NCBI GenBank assembly: GCA_024579835.1
Contig: CP102060.1
Coordinates: forward strand, 744,001-808,000
Reading direction: 5' to 3'
Source of the DNA: Clostridiaceae bacterium HFYG-1003
Lineage (GTDB): Bacteria; Bacillota; Clostridia; Clostridiales; Clostridiaceae
DNA: 64,000 nt
Part shown: piece after piece, positions 36,081 through 45,288 of the stretch
How the letters are laid out: the number at the start of each line of letters is the position of its first letter
Position numbering within the stretch: the stretch's first letter is position 1
The notes under the pieces: generated by a model
What the model saw: only the letters and a program-made list of their open reading frames with translations
Database searches by the model: none
What the model was told of the DNA's origin: nothing
Made by a program: the position numbers and the translations under genes

Positions 36081-36712
36081 AAGCCCTGATTGTTTCCGGC
36101 GGCCGGATTCCGTCGCGGGAACTCCTCGATGAAGTGCTGGCCGGCGGGGTGGATCTCATCATTGGAGCGGACGCCGGAGCCGGCGTCCTGTTCCGGGAAG
36201 GCATCGCCATGGACCTGGCCCTGGGAGATTTTGACTCCATTGAACCGGGACTGCTGGAACAGATCCGCAGCCAGACCCCGGTGATCACCTACCAGGTGCG
36301 CAAGAATTTTACCGACACGGAGGCAGCGCTGGAGGAAGCCATTGAGCGGGGGGCCACGGACATCACGCTCCTTGGAGCCACCGGCAATCGGCTGGATCAC
36401 TTTATCGGCAACCTGGGCCTGCTCCAGAAAGCCCGGTCTCTGGGAGCAAAGCTTTTGATCCGCGATGACAACAACCGGATTTTCCTGGCCGATGCCCCAC
36501 AGAGCATCGACGCTGTCTCAGGCTGGTACATCTCTTTTTTCCCGCTGGGAAGACCCATTCCCGATTTCACCGTGGAAAACGTGAAATACCCCCTGGATCG
36601 CCATACCCTGGATTTCGCCACCACCCTGACCGTCTCCAATGAGTTTCTGGAGGGTCCTGCCCGCATCCGATTTTCTCGCGGCCAGGTTCTCGTCTGCATC
36701 AGCCGCGACTGA
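36077..36712 (+). CDS. thiN: Thiamine pyrophosphokinase
   Basis: Converts thiamine to thiamine pyrophosphate with ATP. The 211-residue protein has IGADAGAGVLFREGIAMDLALGDFDSI (about 31-57, with the metal-binding Asp residues) and KNFTDTEAALEEAIERGATDITLLGATGNRLDH, both family signatures, then the C-terminal beta domain. No TPP riboswitch precedes it; it overlaps rpe by 4 nt and so follows operon control. Confidence 0.95.
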   Translation: MKALIVSGGRIPSRELLDEVLAGGVDLIIGADAGAGVLFREGIAMDLALGDFDSIEPGLLEQIRSQTPVITYQVRKNFTDTEAALEEAIERGATDITLLGATGNRLDHFIGNLGLLQKARSLGAKLLIRDDNNRIFLADAPQSIDAVSGWYISFFPLGRPIPDFTVENVKYPLDRHTLDFATTLTVSNEFLEGPARIRFSRGQVLVCISRD

Positions 36713-36828
36713 TTCCAGGCACGACCAGCTGGGACCAGGTCGCAGTCGTTCACTCGCAGGTGCAGGCAGGGAGCTGTTAGCCCGGGCAGACTCAGGGCTT
36801 CGCCGGAGCACCGGTACGATAAAAACAA

Positions 36829-36873
36829 AAAAGCAGAACCGTGAGCCTCATCAGCTCATGGTTCTGCTTTTAT
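36829..36873 (+). terminator. Intrinsic terminator ending the rsgA-rpe-thiN operon
   Basis: An 18-bp stem with one wobble (36829-36846 with 36854-36871), core AAAAGCAGAACC / GGTTCTGCTTTT, loop CTCATCA. The A and T runs make it usable from both sides. The 26-codon spoVM gene found here in B. subtilis was not seen. Confidence 0.85.
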
Positions 36874-36880
36874 TTTACGG

Positions 36881-36998
36881 GAATTGCCCCGTCTGGAATA
36901 CGTCCAGCGGGAACAGCACCGTCTGGAATACGTTCCTTCTGGAATACGTTCAACGGGATTTCGTTCAATGGAAATTCGACCGAAGGGAATCCGGAAGG
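36881..36998. repeat. Degenerate ~15-nt tandem repeat array
   Basis: About seven imperfect units of 14-16 nt; the best preserved element is TCTGGAATACGT at 36892, 36922 and 36938. Later units drift (GGGATTTCGTTCAATG, GGAAATTCGACCGAAG). It occupies the spacer between the thiN and rpmB terminators. Confidence 0.75.
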
Positions 36999-37010
36999 TT
37001 TCGAATCCCC

Positions 37011-37048
37011 AAAAAGACGAAAAGGCCGGAATTTATATTCTGGCCTTT
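37011..37048 (-). terminator. Candidate terminator of rpmB
   Basis: AAAGGCCGGAAT (37021-37032) pairs with ATTCTGGCCTTT (37037-37048) with one imperfect pair. On the - strand it leads into TTTTCGTCTTTTT. It lies 4 nt after the rpmB stop. Confidence 0.6.
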
Positions 37049-37052
37049 CAGA

Positions 37053-37244
37053 TTATATTGCTCTTTCTACTTTTCCGGATCTTAAGCATCTTGTGCAAAC
37101 AACAACTCTTCTAGGAGTACCGTTGACAATTGCTCTGACCTTCATCAGGTTAGGAGCCCAGGTTCTCTTGTTTTGCCTGTGTGAGTGGCTGTAGGAGACA
37201 CCTGAAACAACGCCCTTATCGCAATATTCGCATTTTCTTGACAT
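37053..37244 (-). CDS. rpmB: 50S ribosomal protein L28
   Basis: A 63-residue ribosomal protein of the large subunit. It starts MSRKCEYCDKG and keeps the zinc-binding form with two CxxC pairs (Cys5/Cys8 and Cys50/Cys53). The conserved core HSHRQNKRTWAPNLMKVRA is present. AAGGAGGTG precedes the ATG on the - strand. Its antisense orientation between thiN and the asp23-fakA pair is the same as in B. subtilis (rpmB between yloS and yloU). Confidence 0.97.
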   Translation of the reverse strand: MSRKCEYCDKGVVSGVSYSHSHRQNKRTWAPNLMKVRAIVNGTPRRVVVCTRCLRSGKVERAI

Positions 37245-37284
37245 TACAACACCTCCTTAACGAGTGTTTTTTACAGCATAAATT

Positions 37285-37314
37285 AGTATATCACAAATGG
37301 TGTTTTATTTTCAA
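37285..37314 (-). promoter_or_regulatory. Promoter of rpmB
   Basis: Read on the - strand: TTGAAA (37309-37314), 18-bp spacer, TATACT (37285-37290) with the TGn extension (TGATATACT). It lies about 40 nt before the L28 start codon. Confidence 0.8.
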
Positions 37315-37754
37315 CCTTAGACCTGAAACTTTTGATATTTATGTAGCAGCTCCGCAAGGCACTCCATCCGGGCAGGGGACCTGCCGGAGTTATTATATCA
37401 CAGGAAGCGGGTTCACCCAACCTAAAAATTTGAATCAACCACATTATAAAGGGGAAATTTTCAGCAATTCGATCAGTAAGTCGCGAAGGAGTCCCAGAAG
37501 AGTCTCGAATCCGGACAGGATGCCTCAATCACCACGGGATGGACAGCTCAGCTGCCATCCGGGAACAGTGAGCCATGGAATGCCCTTTTTTCATTGATGG
37601 CTTTGAGACAGACTGGATCATTTCCCATGGGCTGACTTGAAAACTACCGGGTTCTGGGGTATAGTTTAGGTTCTGCCCGGGGGAAACTGACCCTCAGTCG
37701 GATCAATGTACAGGACATGATTGGTATGATCTCAATGTCGAAGGGATGGAGCAA
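37315..37754. other. Non-coding gap between rpmB and the YitT gene
   Basis: Divergent intergenic region of about 440 nt beyond the rpmB promoter. No gene, repeat or hairpin with a T tract is convincing. The promoter of the YitT-family gene should lie in its right half, but no good hexamer pair was found. Confidence 0.5.
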
Positions 37755-38633
37755 ATGCAGGATATTAAGAAGAAATTTACGGGACGTGTGCTGATGGAGA
37801 CGGTTTATTCCATGCTGGGGGGCATCCTTTATGCCACCGGTCTGAATCTGTTTGTGTTTCCGCTGGGACTGTATATCGGAACGATCACGGGAATCGCGCA
37901 GATGGTTCAGGCCATTATCAATTCTCTGGGCAATCTGAATCTGGCGATGACCGGACCGCTGCTGTTTCTGATCAATATTCCGCTTCTGGTTCTGACCTAT
38001 CGGGTCATTCATAAGGGTTTCTTTTATAAGACACTGCTGACGCTGACGGCTCAGTCCATTGCCATGGCGGTGATTCCCATTGCAGGGCAGCCGCTCATCA
38101 ATGACTGGCTGACACTCTGTGTTATTGGCGGACTGGTGTCAGGCTTCGGTGCCGGCTTTACCCTGCGTCATGGGGGATCAGGCGGCGGTCTGGATATTCT
38201 CGGGGTGTACCTGTCCCTGAAATTCCGCGGCTTCTCCGTAGGAAAAGTATCGCTGCTGGTGTCAGGCATCGTCATGCTCTATGTGGCGGTCAGCTTTCCC
38301 ATTGAGATCCTGATCTATTCCGTGGTCTTTACCGTGGTGTATTCCCTGGTTCTGGACCGGGTACATTACCAGAACGTCAAGGTGTTTGCGCTGATTGTAT
38401 CGGAGTCACCCAAGGTTGCACCGTTTATCAATGCCCGGGTGGGGCGGGGCGTCACCCAGTGGGAAGCCACCGGCATCTATTCCAGCTCCAGGAAGAACGT
38501 GATTCTGACCATTGTGGACAAATACGAGTTCCGGAATCTGAAGAAAGAGCTGGTAGAGCTGGATCCGCAGGTATTCATGATTGACTCGGAACGGGTCGAT
38601 GTGACGGGAACCTTCGACAAGCATCTGTTTTAA
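37755..38633 (+). CDS. YitT family membrane protein (DUF161/DUF2179)
   Basis: About 292 residues with five to six membrane helices in the N-terminal DUF161 part (MLGGILYATGLNLFVFPLGLYIG; FTLRHGGSGGGLDILGVYLSLKF near residues 135-155) and a soluble C-terminal DUF2179 domain (about 205-290; KVFALIVSESPKVAPFINAR, GRGVTQWEATGIYS). YitT proteins are widespread in Bacillota; substrate and function are not established. ATG 37755 has AAGGG 9 nt and GGAG 3 nt upstream; ATG 37746 is an alternative three codons longer. The gene stands alone. Confidence 0.9.
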   Translation: MQDIKKKFTGRVLMETVYSMLGGILYATGLNLFVFPLGLYIGTITGIAQMVQAIINSLGNLNLAMTGPLLFLINIPLLVLTYRVIHKGFFYKTLLTLTAQSIAMAVIPIAGQPLINDWLTLCVIGGLVSGFGAGFTLRHGGSGGGLDILGVYLSLKFRGFSVGKVSLLVSGIVMLYVAVSFPIEILIYSVVFTVVYSLVLDRVHYQNVKVFALIVSESPKVAPFINARVGRGVTQWEATGIYSSSRKNVILTIVDKYEFRNLKKELVELDPQVFMIDSERVDVTGTFDKHLF

Positions 38634-38929
38634 TCCGGGTTCCCCGAATCAGTCATCCGCAAAGCGGATCCGGCCGGATGCCTCTTTGAGCGGACTCATT
38701 GATAATTCGACGATTTTATAATAATATTATTAAGATACATAGGTTTTTATCATGAGCTCCTGGTCCCGATTTCAGGCGGGTCCACCCCTGATGAAGGACC
38801 GTATTTAATCGCAAAATCGCACAGGAAAAGGTAGATACCATGAAAAGAAGCCGGCAGGGATCCGTTGATCCCGATGCTCCAAACCGTCTGAAGCAAAAAG
38901 ATGCAATAAATGAATCCGGAGGGAACAAC

Positions 38930-39277
38930 ATGATCGGATACACAACTGAAATTGGCAAAGTCAATTACTCAGATGATGTCATTGCCAACATCATTGGCAT
39001 GGCGACCATGGAATGCTATGGCGTTGTAGGAATGGCTGCAAAGAACACGAGTGATGAACTCTGGGAACTGATCAAGATCGAGCATTTGAATAAAGGCGTC
39101 AAAGTCCTTCAAAAGGGCGGCGAACTGACCATTGAAGTGTTTGTGGTGGTGGAATACGGAACCAAGATTTCCGTCATCGCCAATAACATTATCCAGAAAG
39201 TCAAATATAACGTAGAAAATTTCACAGGTCTGAAGGTGACCGGCATTACCGTGAACATCGAAGGCGTAAGGTTCTAG
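38930..39277 (+). CDS. Asp23/Gls24 family protein (YloU-like)
   Basis: A 115-residue alkaline-shock-type protein with the family N-terminus MIGYTTEIGKVNYSDDVIANIIGMAT, the central MAAKNTSDELWELIKIE and the C-terminal VVEYGTKISVIANNIIQKVKYNVENFTGLKVTGITVNIEGV. YloU-type members are always near the DAK-domain kinase gene; a link to the membrane or the Fak system is suspected but not shown. GGAGGG precedes the ATG at 38930, so a longer frame from 38840 is not used. fakA follows 8 nt later. Confidence 0.93.
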   Translation: MIGYTTEIGKVNYSDDVIANIIGMATMECYGVVGMAAKNTSDELWELIKIEHLNKGVKVLQKGGELTIEVFVVVEYGTKISVIANNIIQKVKYNVENFTGLKVTGITVNIEGVRF

Positions 39278-39285
39278 GAGGCTGT

Positions 39286-40950
39286 ATGAAGAACACGGTA
39301 ATTGACGGACAACATTTTCTAAATATGCTGGTTCATGCCAGCAACATGCTGGAAGAGAACAAAGCCTATGTGGACTCTTTGAATGTCTTTCCGGTCCCGG
39401 ATGGGGATACCGGAACGAACATGAGCATGACGCTGCGCTCGGCGGTGGATTCCATCAAGTCGTCCACCGAAACGTCTCTGGGCAAAATGTCCCGCGATTT
39501 CGCCAAGGGGGCTCTGATGGGCGCCCGGGGAAACTCCGGGGTCATTCTGTCTCAGATCTTCCGGGGCATTGCCAAGGGCTTTGAGCACAAGGACGAAGCT
39601 ACGGCTCCGCAGCTGGCAGAAGCTCTGAAGGAGGGCGCCAATTCCGCCTACCGCGCGGTCATGCGTCCCACCGAAGGAACCATTCTGACGGTCATTCGCG
39701 TGGTCGGTGAAAAGGCGGTGGAGCATGATACCGACTCGATCGTCGAACTCCTTGACTATGTCAATCAGGTCGCCTCTGACACCCTGGACAAGACGCCGGA
39801 TCTGCTGCCGCAGCTGAAGGAAGCCAAGGTCGTGGATTCAGGCGGCATGGGTCTGGTCATCATTCTGCGCAGCATGCTCGAAGCTCTGCTCAGCGACCGC
39901 AAGGAAGTCCTGCGCTCCGAACTCACTCCGTCGGGAGCCGTCGAAGGCCGCGGCGCCATCGCCGCTCCCACCGACATTACCTTCGGCTACTGTACGGAAT
40001 TCATCGTAGCCGGAGCAGTCCGGGATCCCAACTTCCAGAGCTATCTGGAGGCGCGCGGCGACTCCATCGTCTTCGTCACCATGGATGATGTGACCAAAAT
40101 CCACATTCATACGGAGAATCCGGGCGAAGTCATGCAGGAAGCCCAGAAGCACGGAGAACTTCTGAAAATCAAGATCGAGAACATGCGGGAGCAGAATCGC
40201 ACGCTGCATCAGCATGAAGAATCGGAGTTCGTGAAGGAAAATCTCATCGAGGAGGCCGCGGCAGAAGCTGAGGCTGCAGAAGCCGGGGAGAGAAAACCTT
40301 ACGCGTTCATTTCCGTAGCTGCCGGGGAGGGCCTGCGGCAGATCTTCGAGGATCTGGGCTGCGACTATGTCATTGAAGGCGGACAGACCATGAATCCGTC
40401 CACTCAGGACATCCTCAATGCCGTTGAGAAGCTCAACGCCGAGGAGATCTTCATTCTGCCCAACAACAAGAACATTATTTTAAGTGCCAACCAGTGCCTG
40501 GATCTGACCGAAAAGAGCGTTCATGTCATTCCCACCAAGACCATCCCCATGGGGATCGGCTGTCTGGCGGCCTTCAATCCGGAAGTGAACCTGGAGCGTA
40601 ATCTGACGTTGATGGAGGATGCCCTGAATTCCGTGAAGTCGGCGCAGATTACCTACGCGGTCCGGGACACGGAAATCGAAGGCAAGAAGGTTTCAGCCGG
40701 GGACTACCTGGGACTGCTGGAAAACAAGATCAAGCTGGTGGAACGCGAAATATATCCCATGGCCGAAAAGCTCATTGAAATGATGATTTCGGAAGACTCC
40801 TCCATCATTTCGGTCTACTACGGCAAGGACACCAGGGAAGAGGAAGTGGCGGAATTCGTTGCGCGACTGGAAGAAACCTATCCGGACTTTGAGATCATCA
40901 GCTACGCAGGCATGCAGCCGCTGTACTATCTCATCATGTCTGTCGAATAA
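39286..40950 (+). CDS. fakA: DAK2-domain fatty acid kinase catalytic subunit (FakA/YloV)
   Basis: FakA phosphorylates fatty acids presented by FakB proteins, feeding acyl-phosphate to PlsY/PlsX. The 554-residue protein has an N-terminal DhaL-like kinase domain (about 8-200) with the ATP/metal motif VFPVPDGDTGTNMSMTL (30-46) and GARGNSGVILSQIFRGIAKG, a middle domain, and a C-terminal DegV-like half (about 325-554; EGGQTMNPSTQDILNAVEKL, LPNNKNIILSANQ). Its length and order match YloV. plsX lies 22 kb downstream; no fakB is in the window. Confidence 0.93.
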   Translation: MKNTVIDGQHFLNMLVHASNMLEENKAYVDSLNVFPVPDGDTGTNMSMTLRSAVDSIKSSTETSLGKMSRDFAKGALMGARGNSGVILSQIFRGIAKGFEHKDEATAPQLAEALKEGANSAYRAVMRPTEGTILTVIRVVGEKAVEHDTDSIVELLDYVNQVASDTLDKTPDLLPQLKEAKVVDSGGMGLVIILRSMLEALLSDRKEVLRSELTPSGAVEGRGAIAAPTDITFGYCTEFIVAGAVRDPNFQSYLEARGDSIVFVTMDDVTKIHIHTENPGEVMQEAQKHGELLKIKIENMREQNRTLHQHEESEFVKENLIEEAAAEAEAAEAGERKPYAFISVAAGEGLRQIFEDLGCDYVIEGGQTMNPSTQDILNAVEKLNAEEIFILPNNKNIILSANQCLDLTEKSVHVIPTKTIPMGIGCLAAFNPEVNLERNLTLMEDALNSVKSAQITYAVRDTEIEGKKVSAGDYLGLLENKIKLVEREIYPMAEKLIEMMISEDSSIISVYYGKDTREEEVAEFVARLEETYPDFEIISYAGMQPLYYLIMSVE

Positions 40951-40982
40951 ACCGGCGACTTCACCGGAAAGCGAACACACAG

Positions 40983-41013
40983 AAAAACCGGGAATCGACT
41001 GTTCCCGGTTTTT
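40983..41013 (+). terminator. Intrinsic terminator between fakA and recG
   Basis: AAAAACCGGGAA (40983-40994) pairs perfectly with TTCCCGGTTTTT (41002-41013) around a 7-nt loop. sdaAB/sdaAA, which lie here in B. subtilis, are absent. Confidence 0.85.
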
Positions 41014-41132
41014 CCGATATTCAAGCGGAGGCCGTTCCTGGCTTCCAGGAGAAACCAGAGCCCGGACGATCCCAGGGGAGCGCGGGCATCACCCATTCGC
41101 CGCTCGGTCGGCGCCAATGGAAGGAGGCAAAC

Positions 41133-43172
41133 ATGCAGCTGGATGACGACATCAAAAGCCTGAAGGGCGTAGGAGAGAAGACGGCGCAGCTTCTCCACCG
41201 GGCAGGCATTGAATCTCTGATGGATCTGATTCTGTATTTTCCCAGAGACTATGAACGGATCAGCGAGATGGATCCCCATGCCTTTGACACGGAAGAAAAG
41301 TTCCTGGTGCGGGCACAGTACCTCAGCGCATCGCGTCCCGTGCGCACCCGCACCGGCAAGACCATGACGACGCTGACCTTTGACTCAGCTTACGGGCCGG
41401 TCAAAGCCATGTATTTCAACATGCCTTACGCAGCCAAAAGCTTCACGGCCGGCCAGACGGTGAACCTCTACGGGAAATTCAAGCGTGTGGGTTCGGGTCT
41501 GTCCATCACGAATCCCAAAGTGATGAAGGAGGAGGAAACCGGCGGACCGGAGGGCGGCAAAATCATTGCCCGCTATCCGCTCAAGGAAGATCTGACGGAC
41601 AACCTACTGCGCAAGCTCGTGAATCAGGTTCTGGCGAATATCCGCATCGCGGAGAATCTCCCGACGGAAGTGCTTGCCGCCTACGCCTATCCGGCTTTGG
41701 ACGAAGCAATCCGGACGATCCATAATCCGGAATCAGACCGGTTTGACAAAGCGCTGGAACGGCTCAAGTTCCAGGAACTGTTTGCCTATTCCATGAAAAT
41801 CCAGGCCGCCCGGGAACTCCGGGCCAAGGATCATTCAGGCATCGTGTTTTCCATGAGTCCCCGGCTCCGGGAATTCAAGGAAGCCCTGCCCTACGAACTG
41901 ACCCAGGCCCAGTCCCGTTCGATCCGGGAGATCCTGCTGGATCAGAAGAAGGATCTGCCCATGAACCGGCTGCTTCAGGGCGATGTCGGCTCGGGCAAGA
42001 CCATTGTGGCACTGACCGGGCTGTTCAATGTGGTGGAAAACGGCTATCAGGGCGCACTGATGGTACCTACTGAAATACTGGCGGCCCAGCACTACGCGGA
42101 CTTCCTGACCATGCTGGAACCCTTCGGCATTGAGGTGCGCTACCTGGTCGGATCGCTCAAAGCCAGGGAAAAGCAGAAGGTCAAGGAAGCCATCGCGTCC
42201 GGCCGCCCCATGGTGGTCATCGGAACTCACGCGATTCTGGAAGAGGATGTGGCCTTTCCCAATCTGGGACTGGTGGTCACCGATGAACAGCACCGGTTCG
42301 GCGTCAACCAGCGCCTGAAATTCATCGGCAAAAACCGCCATGTGGACGTCCTGGTCATGAGCGCTACGCCGATTCCGCGGACGTTGGCCCTGCACCTGTA
42401 TTCGGACCTGGATTTATCGGTCATCGACGAACTGCCGCCGGGGCGCGAACCGGTGCTGACCCGCAGCTTTACCGGTCCCGGCCAGGAAAAGGCCTATGCC
42501 CTGGCCTTGAAAGAGATCGAAAAGGGACGGCAGGTCTACGTGGTCTGTCCGCTGATTGAGGATAATGACAACCCGAATCTGACTTCCGTAGGCAAGCTGA
42601 CGCAGGAGCTCTCCGCCGGTCCGTTCCGGGATTACACCGTGGCCATGATCCACGGCCGGATGAAACCCAAAGAAAAAGAAGCCGTCATGGACTCCTTCAA
42701 GACGGGAAACATTGACGTGCTGGTATCCACCACCGTCATTGAGGTGGGGGTCAATGTGCCCAATGCCTCCGTCATGATTGTACAGAATGCCGAGCGCTTC
42801 GGATTGTCGCAGCTGCATCAGCTGCGCGGCCGGGTTGGCCGGGGCAGCTATCAGTCTTACTGTCTGCTGCTGGCCGCGTCCAACGCGGACAACACCCGGC
42901 AGCGCCTGGAAATTATGACATCCACCAACGACGGCTTCAAAATCGCCGAGGCGGACCTGAAGATGCGGGGCACCGGTGCGATTTTCGGCACCAACCAGAG
43001 CGGGGACTCCGGACTGACCCTGGCCAGCTTCATTCAGGACTATCATCTGTTCCTAGAAGCCAGCAAGTGGGCAGCCCGTATCTTCCGCTCCGAGGAACCG
43101 GCTCACCGCCGGATCAAAGAGGAGATCCTCTCCCGACTGGATGAGAACATCCACCTGATCTGCTTGAATTAA
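41133..43172 (+). CDS. recG: ATP-dependent DNA helicase RecG
   Basis: Branch-migrates stalled forks and recombination intermediates. The 679-residue protein has the N-terminal wedge domain (KGVGEKTAQLLHRAGIESLMDLILYFPRDYE; OB fold about 60-140), Walker A GDVGSGKTIVAL (about 283-294), the DEQHRFG box, SATPIPRTLAL, the helicase C domain with STTVIEVGVNVPNASVMIVQNAERFGLSQLHQLRGRVGRG, and the RecG-specific C-terminal region. AAGGAGG precedes the ATG. Confidence 0.97.
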   Translation: MQLDDDIKSLKGVGEKTAQLLHRAGIESLMDLILYFPRDYERISEMDPHAFDTEEKFLVRAQYLSASRPVRTRTGKTMTTLTFDSAYGPVKAMYFNMPYAAKSFTAGQTVNLYGKFKRVGSGLSITNPKVMKEEETGGPEGGKIIARYPLKEDLTDNLLRKLVNQVLANIRIAENLPTEVLAAYAYPALDEAIRTIHNPESDRFDKALERLKFQELFAYSMKIQAARELRAKDHSGIVFSMSPRLREFKEALPYELTQAQSRSIREILLDQKKDLPMNRLLQGDVGSGKTIVALTGLFNVVENGYQGALMVPTEILAAQHYADFLTMLEPFGIEVRYLVGSLKAREKQKVKEAIASGRPMVVIGTHAILEEDVAFPNLGLVVTDEQHRFGVNQRLKFIGKNRHVDVLVMSATPIPRTLALHLYSDLDLSVIDELPPGREPVLTRSFTGPGQEKAYALALKEIEKGRQVYVVCPLIEDNDNPNLTSVGKLTQELSAGPFRDYTVAMIHGRMKPKEKEAVMDSFKTGNIDVLVSTTVIEVGVNVPNASVMIVQNAERFGLSQLHQLRGRVGRGSYQSYCLLLAASNADNTRQRLEIMTSTNDGFKIAEADLKMRGTGAIFGTNQSGDSGLTLASFIQDYHLFLEASKWAARIFRSEEPAHRRIKEEILSRLDENIHLICLN

Positions 43173-43335
43173 TCCCCTGCCGGTCGCCGGACCGAAAGGC
43201 AATTGACAGGAACCCGGATTAACCGACAGATCGAAGGTTGACGAACCAATCGACGGTTCGAAACCCGTCGGATCAGGAGAGGGATCAAAGTCAGCCAGAT
43301 CAGCAGAGGGATCACAGTCTGACGAATCAGCGAAG

Positions 43336-43377
43336 GGATCAGCAGAGGGATCGGCCGAGGGATCGGCCGAGGGATCG
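43336..43377. repeat. 12-nt tandem repeat, three and a half copies
   Basis: GGATCAGCAGAG (43336-43347), GGATCGGCCGAG (43348-43359), GGATCGGCCGAG (43360-43371), GGATCG. Related but more decayed GGATCA-containing units extend upstream to about 43270. It fills the spacer between recG and rsmD. Confidence 0.85.
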
Positions 43378-43430
43378 AAAGCCGTCAGAGGAAGTGACGG
43401 ATCATATATAGAATGCCAGGAGGAATAACG

Positions 43431-44024
43431 ATGAGAATCATTGCAGGCAAAGCCAGGGGTCGCAAGATCCTGGGACCGCAGAATGAAGGGCGTGACACCA
43501 AAACCGGGGAAGTCCGGGCGACCCGACCGACACTGGACCGGGTCAAGGAAGCCATGTTCAACATTATTCAGTATAAAATCGAAGGGGCCAGGGTTCTGGA
43601 TCTGTTCGCGGGGACGGGCTCTCTGGGACTGGAAGCGGCATCACGCGGTGCCGGCCAGGTCATTCTGGTGGATGCCTTCCGCGAAACCTATGATTTATTG
43701 GTTGAAAATATAAGAAACTTGGGGTTTAATGAAGAGTGTAAATCCTTTCACATGGACTATCGCGAAGCGCTGAAGCGTCTTGGCGCAGAGGGCAAGCCCT
43801 TTGACCTGATCTTCATTGATCCGCCGTATCTGAACGAAATGATCCCCGTAGCGGTGGAGCAGATCCACAAATCCGGGCTTCTGACCAAAGACGGGCTGAT
43901 CGTGACCAAGATTGACACGCGGGAGGATATTTACCCCGGCTGCGCGCACCTGTCCATTGTTCTGGAGAGAACCTATGGCAATACGACGCTGGTATTCTAT
44001 CAATACGAAGAAAAGGAAGAATAA
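43431..44024 (+). CDS. rsmD: 16S rRNA (guanine966-N2)-methyltransferase RsmD
   Basis: Methylates G966 of 16S rRNA. The 197-residue protein starts MRIIAGKARGRKI, then has TRPTLDRVKEAMFNII, the SAM motif VLDLFAGTGSLGLEAASRGA (about 53-72) and the catalytic FIDPPYL. The ATG at 43431 has AGGAGG 7 nt upstream, so a start at 43413 is unlikely. The stop overlaps the coaD start by 1 nt, the usual rsmD-coaD pair. Confidence 0.96.
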   Translation: MRIIAGKARGRKILGPQNEGRDTKTGEVRATRPTLDRVKEAMFNIIQYKIEGARVLDLFAGTGSLGLEAASRGAGQVILVDAFRETYDLLVENIRNLGFNEECKSFHMDYREALKRLGAEGKPFDLIFIDPPYLNEMIPVAVEQIHKSGLLTKDGLIVTKIDTREDIYPGCAHLSIVLERTYGNTTLVFYQYEEKEE

Positions 44025-44506
44025 TGGTTCAAACAGCAGTATATCCCGGATCCTTCGATCCGATCAGTCTAGGACATCTGGACATCATCGAGCGGGCTTC
44101 CTCGATTTTTGACAAAGTCATTGTGGCGGTCCTCATCAATACCGATAAGAAAGGGTTCTTCCCGATTGAGGAACGGATCGAGATGATCCAGCTGGTGACC
44201 AGTCATCTGCCCAACGTTGAAGTCAGAGGATTCTCTGGCCTCACAGTCAATTTCTTGAAAGAAGCGGGGGCTCGGGTTATAATTAGGGGACTTCGCGTCG
44301 TATCGGATTTTGACTTCGAACTGCAGATGGCGAATGCCAATCGGGCCATGGAACCTCAGATTGAAACCCTGATGATGATGACCAGTCCGAATTATTCCTA
44401 TCTGTCATCCTCTCTGGTACGTCAGGTCATGCACTTTGGCGGCAACTTGGAAGGATTTGTTCCCGGACCAATTATCGAGCGGCTCAAGCAAAATTATTAT
44501 AAATAG
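44024..44506 (+). CDS. coaD: Phosphopantetheine adenylyltransferase
   Basis: Fourth step of coenzyme A synthesis: adenylates 4'-phosphopantetheine. The 160-residue protein has the nucleotidyltransferase motif YPGSFDPISLGHLDIIERAS (6-25), IIRGLRVVSDFDFELQMA (about 86-103) and the YSYLSSSLVRQV motif (about 125-136). Family length and order are normal. Confidence 0.97.
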   Translation: MVQTAVYPGSFDPISLGHLDIIERASSIFDKVIVAVLINTDKKGFFPIEERIEMIQLVTSHLPNVEVRGFSGLTVNFLKEAGARVIIRGLRVVSDFDFELQMANANRAMEPQIETLMMMTSPNYSYLSSSLVRQVMHFGGNLEGFVPGPIIERLKQNYYK

Positions 44507-44624
44507 CGTACAATAGGAAAGAGAGCAATCAATTACGGTTCGTCGAAGCGGCGGGCCGGCAAGAATCAAATAATCAGCCCGCGGCGGATGATGAGCCCGT
44601 CGGGCCAGGATAAGGTGGAATGAC

Positions 44625-45185
44625 ATGGAATTTGAAAGAAATGATATGGGAAAACATAAGATCGAACTGATCCGGCTGGTGGAGATTCTCCAGGATGAAA
44701 TCGATCGCTCATCCAAGGTCCCGTTCTCGAGCAAAGTCATGGTTAACCAGGAGATTGTGACAGACATTATCAACGAGATCATCCAGAGCGTGCCGGCGGA
44801 CTTCAACACGGCTCAGTATGTCATTGCCGAAAAGGACCGGATTCTGGATGATGCCAACAACGAGTACAACCGCATCAAAATGGAAGCGGAGGAAATCATG
44901 CGCAGCCAGGTCAATGAGCACACCATTGTCCGGGCAGCGGAGGATAAGGCGCGCGAGATCGTCTCCAAGGCCCAGACCGAAGCCAAGAACATGCGCCTGG
45001 CTGCCCGGGATTACGCATACAGCCTCCTGTCTGATTTGGAAAAGGAGCTCCAGCTGCGGTCCAATGACGCCATGGTAGCCTTTAAGAAAGATATGGAGGA
45101 TTTTGTGACCGGTTATCGCCAGTCCATTGATTCAACGACCCAGACGGTCCGGGAGAATATCCAGGAACTGTCCACCATGAAATAA
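44625..45185 (+). CDS. Coiled-coil protein of unknown function downstream of coaD
   Basis: A 186-residue hydrophilic protein with no membrane segment. The centre (about 60-165) is a long charged helix likely to form a coiled coil (EKDRILDDANNEYNRIKMEAEEIM; AAEDKAREIVSKAQTEAKNM), resembling DivIVA-type or F0 subunit b-like stalks. The N-terminal KIELIRLVEILQDEIDRSSKVPFSSKVMVN repeats a pattern seen in DivIVA-linked proteins. Proteins of this kind often follow coaD in Clostridia; the function is not known. AAGGTGG precedes the ATG. Confidence 0.8.
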   Translation: MEFERNDMGKHKIELIRLVEILQDEIDRSSKVPFSSKVMVNQEIVTDIINEIIQSVPADFNTAQYVIAEKDRILDDANNEYNRIKMEAEEIMRSQVNEHTIVRAAEDKAREIVSKAQTEAKNMRLAARDYAYSLLSDLEKELQLRSNDAMVAFKKDMEDFVTGYRQSIDSTTQTVRENIQELSTMK

Positions 45186-45224
45186 TACGGCCGACAAAGC
45201 CGAATGATCCCCATTGATCAGTTC

Positions 45225-45249
45225 AAACCCGCCGAACCGCGGGTTTCCT
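45225..45249 (+). terminator. Weak hairpin after the coiled-coil gene
   Basis: AAACCCGC (45225-45232) and GCGGGTTT (45239-45246) form an 8-bp stem with no long T tract (TTTCCTC). Confidence 0.4.
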
Positions 45250-45288
45250 CTGCATTATGACCAAATCCAACGATAAAGGATGATCCAA

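Noticed and set aside
37181-37597. A 138-codon + strand frame over the rpmB promoter region
   Set aside because: It crosses the - strand rpmB start and promoter, has no ribosome binding site and no recognisable sequence.
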